Both the position numbers and the translations under genes were made by a program. This document shows, piece by piece, positions 16,257 to 25,810 of a stretch of 47,027 bases of DNA. Below the pieces are notes generated by a model. That model was not told the origin of the DNA, did no database searches, and saw only the letters and a program-made list of their open reading frames with translations. The stretch's first letter is position 1, and each line of letters opens with the position of its first letter. The stretch lies in the NCBI GenBank assembly GCA_028293285.1, contig JAQGPC010000022.1, positions 1 through 47,027 of the forward strand, in the 5' to 3' direction. This DNA comes from Pedosphaera sp. (GTDB taxonomy: Bacteria > Verrucomicrobiota > Verrucomicrobiia > Limisphaerales > Pedosphaeraceae).

Positions 16257-19200
16257 GTATAAGGGCCAGAGTCCCTGCTTGCTGAGGGAAGTGGTGGCCC
16301 CAGGGCCTGCGCTTCGGTGGTGCCATCGCCCAGGTTGCCTGTAAGCGCCACCGTGCCATTGCTGCTGACGGTGATTAGGCCATAGCCACTGCCCAAGGGG
16401 CCTTGCGTTTCATCGGTCGTGCCCGGCACTATAAAGGTATACTTGCCCACATTGGGGGTGGGAGTGGTGTTGCTATAGAGGGCCCGGTACCCCAGGCAGT
16501 TGGCACTCCACCCCTCGATGGGGCTGGAGACGGTGCCGCTCACGCTGTCACTGCCTCCCGTCAAATCAATCTGCAAGTCCACTGATAACGCCGGTTTGCC
16601 CGTGCGCGCCACCGCCACATGGCCCAGCCCGCCGGGACTAAAGGCCGCATTGACAAAGGAGTAGAGCTTGCCTTCCAGATAAATCTTCCCGCTATAGAGC
16701 CCGTTGCTGTTGACGGTCAAGGTGAGGAACCCGCTCGAAGGAAAGGCCACTCCTCCGGCTTCCTGGAAGAGCCCGTTATAGGTCCCCGCCACATTGGGTG
16801 TGAAGGGGGTGGGGATAAAGTTGGCGCTGATCACCAGATTGGTCTGCATGGTGAAGACCAGCTTCGCACTGGCGCTGGAAGTCGTTCCCACCTGCCAGTT
16901 GGTGAAGATCTGCCCCGGTCCGGGCGTGGCCGTCACGGTGTAGTTCTTATTCACCTCCCGCAGGCCATTGAGGTTGGTGGACAAGGTGCCCGTGCCATTG
17001 GTGGAGACGGTCAGGAGTGAAGGCACGTTGAAGATAAAGCTGCGGGTCTGCAAGGCACCCACGAGCGACGGGTTGCCGCTGAAGTCCGTGGCCATAAACT
17101 TGATCGTGTTGGTGCCCGCTTTCAATTGCCCATCCAACACCGCACTCCAGTTCTTCCACTTGTTGGTCGTCGTCCCACTCTGGTAGGGGGCGTTATTGAG
17201 GCTGTAGGCCACATTGGTCACCTGCGCCAGGTCGGTGGCCGTGCCCGTGGCCGTGAAGACATTGGCACTCAGGTTGGTGTTGGCCGTGGGGGTCGCAATG
17301 GTCAAGGTCGGCCTGACCACGTCATTGGTCGTGGTCAGGAGCGCACTGGCGCTCGTGGTCACTCCGGCCAGATTGCTCACCACCACCGAATAGCTCCCCG
17401 CACTGGCCGTGACAATGTCACTCACCAGATAGCTGGTGGCCGTGGCCCCCGCGATGGCCACCCCGTTGCAGCGCCACTGGCAGCTCAAGGGAGCGGTGCC
17501 CGTGACGGTCACCAGGAAGGTGTTGCTCGTGCCCACCAGGGCATTGAGTTTACTCACCGGCTGCTTGGTGAAGAGGGGCCGGCCCGTGAAGGCTAATGCA
17601 GCCCCCGCGCTGGGCACGCTGCCCGCCACATTGGTCACCACCACCGAATAGCTTCCCGCATCGCTGCCAGTGGTGTTGGACAAGCTCAGGCTGCTGGTCG
17701 TGGCACCCATGATCGCCACCCCGTCCCAGCTCCACTGGTAGCTCAAGGGTGCGGTGCCACTTACCGTCACGCTGAAGCTGGCGGTGCTCCCCAGGGTGTT
17801 GGTCCGGCTCAAGGGCTGGCTCGTGATCACCGGTGGAGTAAGCACGGTCAATATCGCCGCCGTGCTTAGAGCACTTCCTGCTCCATTGCTAACGAGGACC
17901 GTGTAGCTGGCAGCGTCCGCCGATGTCACACTGCTCAAACTAAATGAAGGACTTACCGTCCCTGACATATTCGTTCCATTCCGCTTCCATTGATAGCTCA
18001 ATGGGGCACTGCCCGTGGCGCTGACCGTAAAGGTGGCGCTCTGCCCGGCGTTGCGCGTCAGACTCACCGGTTGGCTGGTGATTACTGGAGCAGAGGTGAC
18101 AGTCAAGATTGCCGTCGAACTTGTCGCATTCCCCGTTGCATTGCTGATATAAACCGTATAGTTGCCCGCATCACTTTGACTGACATTATTCAAAGTCAAA
18201 GTGGTGGTAGTGGCTCCGGCAATATCCACCCCGCCTTTCCTCCATTGATAGCTCAACGGTGCCGTGCCGTTGGCAGTAACAGTAAAGCTGGCCGAGGAAC
18301 CTGCCCCTACCGTTACACTGACCGGCTGGCTGGTAATTACGGGCGGATCAATCACCGTCAACGTCGCCGCCAAACTCGTGTCACTCCCTGCCGAGTTACT
18401 TACGGCCACCGTGTATTCAGCCGCATCACTTTGGCCTACATTACTCAGCGTTAAAGTATCGGTCGTGGCACCAGAAACTTTGCCGTCATCCACCAGAATA
18501 TTCGTTCCCTTCAGCCACTGGTAAGCGGGACTGGTGCCCGTAACTGCCACGCTGAAGGTCGCCATAGTTCCGGCTGTGTTGGTCCGGCTGGCTGGCTGGT
18601 TCGTAATCACTGGCGGCTCAATCACCGTCAACGTCGCGGCTGAACTGGTTGCGCTTCCGGCCACATTGCTCACGACTACCATGTAACTGGCCGCATCGCT
18701 TTGGCTCACATTATTCAAAGTCAGGCTCGACGTCGTAGCCCCACTGATGGCGTTCCCGTCTTTCTTCCATTGATAACTTAACGGAACTGTACCCCCGGCC
18801 ACCACGCTGAAGCTCGCGCTTGCTCCTGCATTCGCCGTGGCATTTGCTGGCCCGGTCGTAATCACTGGCGCATCAGTAACCGTCAACGTAGCCGCCGAAC
18901 TGAGTTCGCTGCCCGCCGCATTGCTCACCAAAACTGTGTAACTCGCCACATCACCTTGGCTCACGTTATTCAGCCTCAAGGCGGACGTGGTAGCCCCACT
19001 GATATTTACCCCGTTTTTCTTCCATTGATAATTTGGGCTCGTGCCACTGGCCGTCGCGCTGAAAGTGGCTGTGGTTCCGGCATTGTTCGTCCGACTGTCT
19101 GGCTGGCTCGTAATTACCGGTGGATCAATCACCGTCAAAACCGCCGCCGAACTGGTGTCACTCCCTGCCGCGTTGCTCACCACCACCGTGTAACTCGCCG

Positions 19201-20185
19201 CATCGCTCTGGCTCACACTGTTAAAGATCAAGGTGGACGTAGTGGCTCCACTGATATTTACCCCGCCCTTTTTCCATTGGTAATTCGGGCTCGTGCCTGT
19301 TGCAGTCACGCTGAAGGTGGCGCTCTGGCCGGCATTACGCGTCAAGCTTGCCGGTTCACTCGTAATCACCGGTTGATCGATCACCGTCAATGTCGCCACC
19401 GAACTGGTATCACTTCCGGCGGCGTTGCTCACCACCACTGTGTAACTGGCGGCATCAGTTTGGCTCACATTATTCAAGGTCAAGGTGGCTGCAGTCGCTC
19501 CACTGATATTTACCCCGCCTTTTTTCCATTGATAATTTGGGCTGGTGCCACTGGCCACTACAGTGAATGTGGCCGTAGTCCCTGCATTGTTGGTGCGGCT
19601 CGCTGGCTGACTCGTAATCGATGGTGGAACAATCACAATCAGGGTCGCATCCGAACTGATGTCCGTGCCTGCCGTATTGCTGACTTCCACGGTATAGATG
19701 CCTGCATCACTCTGGCTCACATTGTTCAAGATCAAACTCGATGCCGTGGCATCGGCGATATCACTTCCATCCTTTTGCCATTGATAAGTGAATGGTGCCG
19801 TGCCAGTGACCGACACACTAACCGTCGCGCTTTGACCGGCATTGCGAGTCAGGCTTATCGGTTGCGCGGTAATCACCGGCGGATCAATCACTGTCAACGT
19901 CGCCACTGAACTGGTGTCGCTCCCTACCGCATTGCTCACCATCACCGTGTAACTGGCCGCATCACTCTGGCTTACATTGCTCAGGATAAAGTTGGCAGCG
20001 GTCGCTCCACTAATATCACTTCCATCCTTTTTCCATTGATAACTTAAAGGCTCCGTCCCAGTCGCCGTCACACTGAAGGTGACACTGGAACCCTGGCTGA
20101 CTGCCTGGCTCTGCGGTTCGTCTGCGATCGTTGGAGCCGTGGCAGGTGGACCGGTATATACAAAACGTACGGCGTCAGCCATCAC
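16223..20185 (-). CDS. Central fragment of the split giant gene: 11 Ig-like domains and InlB-type repeat
   Basis: A 1320-residue frame with no signal peptide. Its first Met is internal: the open frame extends upstream to about 20415 and encodes the second half of a golvesin-like domain (TYDVYIWYTTGGNRSASSPW). It then holds 11 Ig-like domains of about 85-90 residues, each opening P-V-I-T-S-Q-P-x-S-x-T and closing Y-T-V-V-V-S-N-A-A-G-S, followed by a Big-type beta domain (PTLTIATPTANTNLSANVF), an InlB B-repeat-like segment (NYTVTATPGPGQIFTNW) and a beta-rich C-terminal module. The final 20 or so residues (GPPLPSASRDSGPYTCRF) are out of frame. Neighbouring Ig units are similar at DNA level, so recombination within the array is likely. 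Probably surface adhesion. Confidence 0.75.
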   Translation of the reverse strand: MMADAVRFVYTGPPATAPTIADEPQSQAVSQGSSVTFSVTATGTEPLSYQWKKDGSDISGATAANFILSNVSQSDAASYTVMVSNAVGSDTSSVATLTVIDPPVITAQPISLTRNAGQSATVSVSVTGTAPFTYQWQKDGSDIADATASSLILNNVSQSDAGIYTVEVSNTAGTDISSDATLIVIVPPSITSQPASRTNNAGTTATFTVVASGTSPNYQWKKGGVNISGATAATLTLNNVSQTDAASYTVVVSNAAGSDTSSVATLTVIDQPVITSEPASLTRNAGQSATFSVTATGTSPNYQWKKGGVNISGATTSTLIFNSVSQSDAASYTVVVSNAAGSDTSSAAVLTVIDPPVITSQPDSRTNNAGTTATFSATASGTSPNYQWKKNGVNISGATTSALRLNNVSQGDVASYTVLVSNAAGSELSSAATLTVTDAPVITTGPANATANAGASASFSVVAGGTVPLSYQWKKDGNAISGATTSSLTLNNVSQSDAASYMVVVSNVAGSATSSAATLTVIEPPVITNQPASRTNTAGTMATFSVAVTGTSPAYQWLKGTNILVDDGKVSGATTDTLTLSNVGQSDAAEYTVAVSNSAGSDTSLAATLTVIDPPVITSQPVSVTVGAGSSASFTVTANGTAPLSYQWRKGGVDIAGATTTTLTLNNVSQSDAGNYTVYISNATGNATSSTAILTVTSAPVITSQPVSLTRNAGQSATFTVSATGSAPLSYQWKRNGTNMSGTVSPSFSLSSVTSADAASYTVLVSNGAGSALSTAAILTVLTPPVITSQPLSRTNTLGSTASFSVTVSGTAPLSYQWSWDGVAIMGATTSSLSLSNTTGSDAGSYSVVVTNVAGSVPSAGAALAFTGRPLFTKQPVSKLNALVGTSNTFLVTVTGTAPLSCQWRCNGVAIAGATATSYLVSDIVTASAGSYSVVVSNLAGVTTSASALLTTTNDVVRPTLTIATPTANTNLSANVFTATGTATDLAQVTNVAYSLNNAPYQSGTTTNKWKNWSAVLDGQLKAGTNTIKFMATDFSGNPSLVGALQTRSFIFNVPSLLTVSTNGTGTLSTNLNGLREVNKNYTVTATPGPGQIFTNWQVGTTSSASAKLVFTMQTNLVISANFIPTPFTPNVAGTYNGLFQEAGGVAFPSSGFLTLTVNSNGLYSGKIYLEGKLYSFVNAAFSPGGLGHVAVARTGKPALSVDLQIDLTGGSDSVSGTVSSPIEGWSANCLGYRALYSNTTPTPNVGKYTFIVPGTTDETQGPLGSGYGLITVSSNGTVALTGNLGDGTTEAQALGPPLPSASRDSGPYTCRFMRARARC

Positions 20186-22515
20186 GATCTTGCTGGTGGC
20201 TGCATCGCTCGTGTTATTATAAAGAGTAATGTTCCCACCGGTTCCCGCGGCAAAATTAAGTCCGGATGCAACTTGGAACCAGCCCGCACCGTTGATTTGC
20301 TGGTTAACCAGTACGGTAATACTTCCGCCATCATAAGTGATGACCCACGGCGAGGAAGCCGAACGATTGCCCCCCGTGGTATACCAGATGTAAACATCAT
20401 ACGTGCCGCCACCAGTGTTGGCGTGTAAATCGCGCTGGCCGTTGCCGTGCCGGAGACTGCCGTGGCAAAACGATAGTCATTCCCATAATGCCCTGCGGTC
20501 GCGCTGCCCACACTCCAACTGCCAACGAATGTCGCATTGGTATTATCTATTATAACTTCAGTGGGCGCGGAGAAGTTTGCCGTGATATTCAGGTTGGTCG
20601 TCATCGTTATGCTCAATGGATTGACTATCCCGCTCGCATCGCCTGTCCACCCAAGAAAAGTGGAACCTAGGTTGCTGCTCGCCGTCAGCGTCACCGTCGA
20701 ATTTGGTGTATAACTGCTCTGACTCGGATTGGCGCTGACCGAACCGCCCACCGTTGCGGTTGCATTCAGGGAATAATTGACCGTCAAAACCGCTGGCGCG
20801 CTGGTGACTGATCCCGAAATGTCGCCGACCACTACCAGATAATTGCCTGCATCATTCGTCTGGATATTGCTTCGGCTATAACTGCTCGTCGTCGCCCCGG
20901 CGATATTCGCCCCGTTAAAGCGCCATTGATAATTTATCGGCGCAATACCATTTGCGGTGACGTTGAAGGTCGCAGTCTGTCCTGCCACAACGGTCTGGCT
21001 TTGCGGCGGCGTGACTACCGCAAGCGAACCGGAACTCGTTGCATAGACCAGCTTCAAACCGTCAGCCAAGGCCACTGCGGAAGCTTCAGGAAAACCATCG
21101 GTGACACGAATGTTGCCTGACGTGCCCATCGCAAAATTGAACCTTCCTATTAAACTCCAATTTCCTGAATTGGTTTGTAGGTTCGCATTAACAGTCGTCG
21201 AACCACCACTGTAATTGATGACAAACGGGACGTTGGTCGAAGCGTCGGCACGATACGGGTGCCATTCATAAACGTCATAATAACCCGCAGTGACGATGTT
21301 CGGCGTATATTGCACATAAGCCGATCCCGTCCCTTTGCTCTTCACCAGATAATTTGTTCCAAAAGAATTGGTATCCGTCCCCGTGGCGCCGAAGTAACTC
21401 GGACTCGTCGTCGTCGCGCCGAAAACCTTCACAGACGTCCATGATCCGACAGTAGTCGCGCTCGGACTGTCCAGGACGATATTGTTGATTGCACCAGCGA
21501 AGTTGCCGCTTGTTCCCACCTTGATATATGCCGCCTGTGCTTGCCCGTGCAGATCGCTCCGCCAGAAACTTACCCCTTTATAACCGCCACCGGTTGCCGC
21601 ATGCGGATCGGCCGTAAGATAATCAATAAATTCCATCACATCTTTATTGGGGTTTGCAGCAGCAGTGCCCCCCGCGAGCGACTGACCTGTTGCCGGACCA
21701 TAAACATCATTCACGGGTGCGAGCGGCTTGATCGCATTCGTCCAATAATAAGTAATGCCACCAACATTCGTGGATTTGCCGACCAGGGAATTCTGCCAAC
21801 TGGTCCAATTTACATCCGACCAATTAATTCCGGCACTCTGCGCCCCCTTTAAACCGGTGGAAGAAAAATGATAAATCTGTGGCATCACCGTATCGCACCA
21901 ATATCCGAATTCTTTGTAAGGAAATGAAGTATGCACACTGATAATGGGAAAGGGCGCATGCGCTAGAAATTTAGTCGGCCAGTTGGAACGCACTGTAGAA
22001 CAAAGCTGCCATGCCAGCGCTCCCCCATTGGCTCCAATCCATGCCTTGTTGCTTTCCCATTCCGCCTCGGCATCAAACACAAAACCATCCGCCCCCTGGT
22101 TGAAAACATAATCAGCAATGGCTATCTCCGCCGGTATGTTCGCGCCATACGAACGGTTATAGCCAAAAATTAATATCCCGTTTGAATGGGCAATACTGCA
22201 TAAGTTGCTGGTGAACTGGGGAAATCCGTAAGTGCCGTTGAACAGTTGGTCGCTCGTTGCGGCTTTGACCATGATGTAACGAATGCCCTGGCTCTTGTAA
22301 TAGAGCATCAAACTGTTTTCATTCGTCACGCTGAGCACATTGCCGCCCACCTTGTTCGTGACATCGCTCATATAATAGATCCATTCCCCCTTGCCAAGAT
22401 TCGCGGGATCAATACCGCCGTCGCGGATCACAGCGGATGCAGGAAAGACGGCCAGATGCACGAATACCATGCCAACCAGTACGGCCAGGAACTTACGAAC
22501 CGGGGAAGGAATCAT
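20182..22515 (-). CDS. N-terminal fragment of the split giant gene: glycosidase-like TIM barrel, golvesin and Ig domains
   Basis: A 777-residue frame with a signal peptide (FLAVLVGMVFVHLAVFPASA). Residues of about 25-350 look like a TIM-barrel glycoside-hydrolase-like domain: YYKSQGIRYIMVKAA, ILIFGYNRSYG, ADGFVFDAEAEWE with acidic residues where catalytic carboxylates would sit, and GVSFWRSDLHG. A golvesin-like domain follows (YVQYTPNIVTAGYYDVYEW), then an Ig-like domain (TPPQSQTVVAGQTATF), an InlB-type repeat (STFLGWTGDASGIVNP) and the first half of a second golvesin domain. From about residue 700 (VAARMMFTSG) the frame is wrong, and the expected continuation is found in the next frame, from about 20415 down. 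The protein is therefore truncated unless the shift is an error. No Shine-Dalgarno. Confidence 0.75.
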   Translation of the reverse strand: MIPSPVRKFLAVLVGMVFVHLAVFPASAVIRDGGIDPANLGKGEWIYYMSDVTNKVGGNVLSVTNENSLMLYYKSQGIRYIMVKAATSDQLFNGTYGFPQFTSNLCSIAHSNGILIFGYNRSYGANIPAEIAIADYVFNQGADGFVFDAEAEWESNKAWIGANGGALAWQLCSTVRSNWPTKFLAHAPFPIISVHTSFPYKEFGYWCDTVMPQIYHFSSTGLKGAQSAGINWSDVNWTSWQNSLVGKSTNVGGITYYWTNAIKPLAPVNDVYGPATGQSLAGGTAAANPNKDVMEFIDYLTADPHAATGGGYKGVSFWRSDLHGQAQAAYIKVGTSGNFAGAINNIVLDSPSATTVGSWTSVKVFGATTTSPSYFGATGTDTNSFGTNYLVKSKGTGSAYVQYTPNIVTAGYYDVYEWHPYRADASTNVPFVINYSGGSTTVNANLQTNSGNWSLIGRFNFAMGTSGNIRVTDGFPEASAVALADGLKLVYATSSGSLAVVTPPQSQTVVAGQTATFNVTANGIAPINYQWRFNGANIAGATTSSYSRSNIQTNDAGNYLVVVGDISGSVTSAPAVLTVNYSLNATATVGGSVSANPSQSSYTPNSTVTLTASSNLGSTFLGWTGDASGIVNPLSITMTTNLNITANFSAPTEVIIDNTNATFVGSWSVGSATAGHYGNDYRFATAVSGTATASAIYTPTLVAARMMFTSGIPRGAIVRLPRRGSSLMMAEVLPYWLTSKSTVRAGSKLHPDLILPREPVGTLLFIITRAMQPPARS

Positions 22516-22844
22516 ATCAATTATTTATAAAGGGCTGTATCGACTCTGAAACAACTTCTGAATAATTTATGCCATCGGCAGGAATGCAGGAAATTCAGGC
22601 AATTTGGGGCCTGAAATCATACGACACGAAGGGCATGGAAAAACTATGTACTATTGAGGAAAAGTTTCAAGCATTCGTTAAGACCCCATGTTTGCAGTCA
22701 ACAAGTTATGCAAAATTAGAATTATGCGAAATCCATCGCCTCAAACCAAAATATGGTGAATCTTAATCAAAAATGGGGAGTGTTTGTTTTTCTCCCGGGA
22801 AAAGATTGGAATCAGCAGAGCAGAAAGCGCAACGGTAATAGTTT
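22516..22844. other. Gene-free spacer between divergent giant gene and pckG
   Basis: This 329-base, AT-rich spacer separates divergent genes and must hold both promoters. No strong -35/-10 pair or Shine-Dalgarno stands out, and no hairpin with a T-run is present. A short plus-strand frame (22569-22766) has no protein-like features. Confidence 0.5.
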
Positions 22845-24620
22845 ATGAGCAACGAAACGTTTGGAAAATGTAATACAAACAACGCCACCTTGGTGGCTTG
22901 GGTGGAAGAGCAGGCAAAACTCTGCCAGCCTGACCGCATCTTCTGGTGCGATGGCTCGGAAGCTGAAAAGGAATTCCTTACTGCCGAAGCGGTCAAGCAG
23001 GGCATCCTCATCAAACTTAATCAGGAGAAATTGCCGGGCTGCTATTACCATCGCTCCAATCCCAACGATGTCGCCCGTGTCGAGCAATACACCTACATTT
23101 GCACCGAAACCGAGGAGCAAGCCGGTCCCACCAACAATTGGGCGGCACCAAAGGAGATGTATCAGAAGCTCCACGAACTTGCCCGCGGCGGCATGCGTGG
23201 TCGCACCATGTATGTCATCGCCTACTTGATGGGCCCGCTCGGCTCGCCCATGTCCAAGGTTGGCATCGAACTCACGGATTCCATCTACGTTGTTCTCAGC
23301 ATGCGCATCATGACCCGGATGGGCAATGTCGCCTATCAACATCTCGGCGAAAATACTAACTTCAACCGTGGCTTGCACTGCATGTTGGATGTAAATCCCG
23401 ATCGCCGTTACATCTGTCATTTCCCTCAGGACAATACGATTATCTCCGTCGGTTCTGCTTATGGTGGCAATGCCTTGCTCGGCAAAAAATGTCTCGCCCT
23501 GCGCATTGGTTCCTATCTGGGTCGCAGGGAAGGCTGGATGGCCGAGCACATGCTCATCCTCGGCGTCGAATCACCTACCGGCCAAAAAACCTACGTCGCC
23601 GCGGCTTTTCCCAGCGCCTGCGGAAAAACCAATTTTGCCATGATGATTCCCCCGCCCCATTTCAAGGGCTGGAAAGTATGGACAGTGGGTGATGACATTG
23701 CCTGGATGAAACCGGGTCCCGATGGCCGGTTGTATGCCATCAATCCCGAAGCCGGTTACTTTGGCGTCATGCCGGGAACCAGTTACGAATCCAATCCGAA
23801 CGCTATGAAAAGTATCCAGCGCGATACTATCTACACCAATGTCGCCCTCACTCCCGACCTCGATGTCTGGTGGGAAGGCAAGGACGGTCCGCCACCGAAG
23901 GAATGCCTCGATTGGAAAGGCAACAAGTGGACTCCTGAATCCAAAGAAAAAGCCGCGCATCCCAATAGCCGCTTTGCCGCTCCCATGATTAACAATCCCA
24001 TGCTCGCGCCCGAGGCCAACGATCCCAAAGGTGTTCCCATTAGCGCAATCATTTTTGGCGGACGCCGGGCTGATACTATACCACTCGTTTTCCAGGCATT
24101 TAATTGGATCCACGGTGTGTATGTCGGAGCTACCGTCGGTTCCGAGATGACCGCCGCGGCCGCTGGCACAGTCGGACAGGTTCGTCGTGATCCCATGGCC
24201 ATGCTCCCCTTCTGCGGCTACAACATGGGCGACTATTTCCAACACTGGATTTCCATGCGCAAGCTCATCAAGAAGTTGCCGCGCATCTTCCACGTAAATT
24301 GGTTTCGCAAAGGCTCAGACGGTAAATTCCTTTGGCCCGGTTTCGGCGAAAACATGCGCGTCCTCAAATGGATCGTGGACCGCTGCCAGGGCCGCGCGAA
24401 CGCTGAAGAAACACCGTTAGGCTGGGTGCCCGGCGCACGCGATTTCGATCTTGAAGAACTGCCTGGTTACACGCCTGAAAAATTCGAGCAGGTGCAAAGC
24501 ATCAATGACCACGATTGGCGCTGTGAAGTCTTACGGCAGGACGAACTCTTTTTGAAACTCTACCCGCATCTCCCCAAGGAAATGATCTTCCAACGCGAAC
24601 TCCTCATCTCCCGATTGTAG
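22845..24620 (+). CDS. pckG: Phosphoenolpyruvate carboxykinase, GTP-dependent
   Basis: PEPCK converts oxaloacetate and GTP to phosphoenolpyruvate, GDP and CO2, the first committed step of gluconeogenesis. At 591 residues it fits the GTP family rather than the ATP family. Diagnostic segments are the P-loop [10 protein letters not shown] at 254-263 with its hyper-reactive Cys259, the metal-binding stretch [10 protein letters not shown], the substrate-binding region [25 protein letters not shown], and [16 protein letters not shown] near the C-terminus. It stands alone on the plus strand and ends before a strong hairpin at 24686-24716. No Shine-Dalgarno is visible. Its presence fits growth on organic acids or amino acids. 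Confidence 0.97.
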   Translation: MSNETFGKCNTNNATLVAWVEEQAKLCQPDRIFWCDGSEAEKEFLTAEAVKQGILIKLNQEKLPGCYYHRSNPNDVARVEQYTYICTETEEQAGPTNNWAAPKEMYQKLHELARGGMRGRTMYVIAYLMGPLGSPMSKVGIELTDSIYVVLSMRIMTRMGNVAYQHLGENTNFNRGLHCMLDVNPDRRYICHFPQDNTIISVGSAYGGNALLGKKCLALRIGSYLGRREGWMAEHMLILGVESPTGQKTYVAAAFPSACGKTNFAMMIPPPHFKGWKVWTVGDDIAWMKPGPDGRLYAINPEAGYFGVMPGTSYESNPNAMKSIQRDTIYTNVALTPDLDVWWEGKDGPPPKECLDWKGNKWTPESKEKAAHPNSRFAAPMINNPMLAPEANDPKGVPISAIIFGGRRADTIPLVFQAFNWIHGVYVGATVGSEMTAAAAGTVGQVRRDPMAMLPFCGYNMGDYFQHWISMRKLIKKLPRIFHVNWFRKGSDGKFLWPGFGENMRVLKWIVDRCQGRANAEETPLGWVPGARDFDLEELPGYTPEKFEQVQSINDHDWRCEVLRQDELFLKLYPHLPKEMIFQRELLISRL

Positions 24621-24685
24621 TGACTCTGTTTTATGATGCGAAGCGTTTAAGTGCTTCAGCGATATAATCTAAACACAACAAATAA

Positions 24686-24716
24686 AAAACCCCGGACAAT
24701 CAAATCCGGGGTTTCT
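24686..24716. terminator. Bidirectional terminator after pckG
   Basis: AAACCCCGGA / TCCGGGGTTT is a perfect ten-pair stem with an eight-base loop. A-rich sequence precedes it and T-rich sequence follows, so it can stop pckG on the plus strand and the convergent small secreted gene on the minus strand. Confidence 0.85.
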
Positions 24717-24732
24717 GTTGAATTGGAAACTT

Positions 24733-24939
24733 TTACTTGCCCGCTTGCGCAGCCGCTTTCGGAGTCATCAAAACATTCTTGGAAGGCGCTCCCTTGCTGC
24801 ACATGGATTTCTCACTACAACACGCTTTTTTATCAGCGCAAGCAGCTTTGTCCTTGTCCGTGCAAGGTTTGGTATCGCCAGCGTAGGTTGAAGCCAGGGC
24901 GAAAGCCGACACCGTCAGACAGATGATTAGTTTTTTCAT
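24733..24939 (-). CDS. Small secreted cysteine-rich protein
   Basis: A 68-residue protein with a signal peptide starting MKKLIICLTVSAFALAS and probable cleavage at TYA-GD. The mature peptide of about 45 residues holds five cysteines in a short Lys/Asp-rich stretch (C-T-D-K-D-K-A-A-C-A-D-K-K-A-C-C then C-S-K-G), which suggests metal binding or disulfides in the periplasm. The frame could begin at 24957, but the MKK start gives a standard signal peptide. Its leader closely resembles that of the His-rich peptide gene at 25811. It converges on pckG and shares its terminator. No family recognised. Confidence 0.7.
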   Translation of the reverse strand: MKKLIICLTVSAFALASTYAGDTKPCTDKDKAACADKKACCSEKSMCSKGAPSKNVLMTPKAAAQAGK

Positions 24940-25035
24940 AATTATGTAATTGAACACCGCGTTGAATGTTTGGTTGTAGTTAACTTAAATAATCAGACGC
25001 CCTGGTGCAAGATTTGTTCAATCCCCGACTGCCCG

Positions 25036-25692
25036 TCAATCTTCAACCAGCTTTCCATCCGGAGTCAGGCTGAAGGAAATTGCCTTCCCTCCCTTTTCCG
25101 CCTCGACATCAAATGTCACTTCCTCGTCGTCTAAATACTTGTCAATTCTGGATACCTTCCCATCGGCCACTTGCGTCCGGATGGCCTTCTGCACCACTTT
25201 CGGAGTTTGACCAAGCTCCATCTCTACGCTGATTAATTTCCCATCCACTCCCACGGTAAATGAATATTCCTTTCCATTCCTATGCTTTGCTGACACCTCA
25301 TAGGTAAATTCGCCAGCTTCAAAGTCCTTATAAATCTCCTCCAATTTACCTTTGCCCTTCTGCTTCTCAATCGTCTTTTGCACCGCCTCGGGTAATTCAG
25401 TTATGAACACTTGCCAACTTTGCAACTTGCCGTCTGGCGTCACGTTAAAGGACCGTTCCACTCCATCTTTGCCGGTCACTTCAATGTCATAAGAAATCTC
25501 TCCGGCATCTTCCGTTACCTGGTCAACATCTCCCAGTTTACCTTCTCCCACTTTTGCCAGAATGGTCTTTTGGGCCACCGGCGGAACCTGCGCCAATGGT
25601 ATCGTCTTGGATTGTTCGCTCGCGTATGAATCAGGAACTCCGCTCAGCCATAACAGCAAAGCCACATAACTAACTTTCAAGAATGCTCTCAT
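25036..25692 (-). CDS. Secreted protein with three PepSY-like repeats
   Basis: A 218-residue exported protein: signal peptide ending near DSYA-SE, then three tandem units of about 60 residues, each with an opening helix (VPPVAQKTILAK, LPEAVQKTIEKQ, TPKVVQKAIRTQ) and a beta hairpin ending in D-G-K-L (FNVTPDGKLQ, FTVGVDGKLI, FSLTPDGKLV). This layout matches the PepSY-like/BLIP-type putative inhibitor fold, usually periplasmic. The triplication probably arose by internal duplication. GAGG seven bases before the ATG is a rare good ribosome binding site here. It lies between two tiny secreted-peptide genes on the same strand. The role is unknown; inhibition of a protease or sensing at the envelope are known roles for related folds. 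Confidence 0.75.
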   Translation of the reverse strand: MRAFLKVSYVALLLWLSGVPDSYASEQSKTIPLAQVPPVAQKTILAKVGEGKLGDVDQVTEDAGEISYDIEVTGKDGVERSFNVTPDGKLQSWQVFITELPEAVQKTIEKQKGKGKLEEIYKDFEAGEFTYEVSAKHRNGKEYSFTVGVDGKLISVEMELGQTPKVVQKAIRTQVADGKVSRIDKYLDDEEVTFDVEAEKGGKAISFSLTPDGKLVED

Positions 25693-25744
25693 ATGATTTC
25701 CTCATTGCTGCGCCAACCCATCCGGATACACAAAGTCCCTGCCA

Positions 25745-25768
25745 GACATGGCAAGGACTACGCTGATA
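25745..25768 (-). terminator. Weak hairpin after the His-rich peptide gene
   Basis: On the minus strand GTCCTTGCCA, a short loop and TGGCAGGGAC form an imperfect stem followed by TTTGTG. This could be a weak intrinsic terminator for the gene ending at 25811. Confidence 0.35.
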
Positions 25769-25810
25769 AAATCTCCACCGGCCCGGCGGCAAACGCTTTA
25801 CGGCCAGGAC

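Noticed and set aside
16290-16310. Programmed ribosomal frameshifting in the giant gene
   Set aside because: No slippery heptamer with a downstream structure is evident at either break, and the two shifts lie in different contexts, so simple base loss or sequencing error is more likely.
18956-19909. 317-residue open frame on the plus strand inside the Ig gene
   Set aside because: It repeats with the Ig period and is the antisense shadow of the repeated minus-strand domains; no start signal or protein-like features.
22569-22766. 65-residue plus-strand frame upstream of pckG
   Set aside because: There is no ribosome binding site and the composition matches the AT-rich spacer; it would be a leader peptide only by speculation.
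22516-22844. Riboswitch or attenuator upstream of pckG
   Set aside because: No conserved aptamer core or terminator-antiterminator pair could be recognised in this AT-rich leader.
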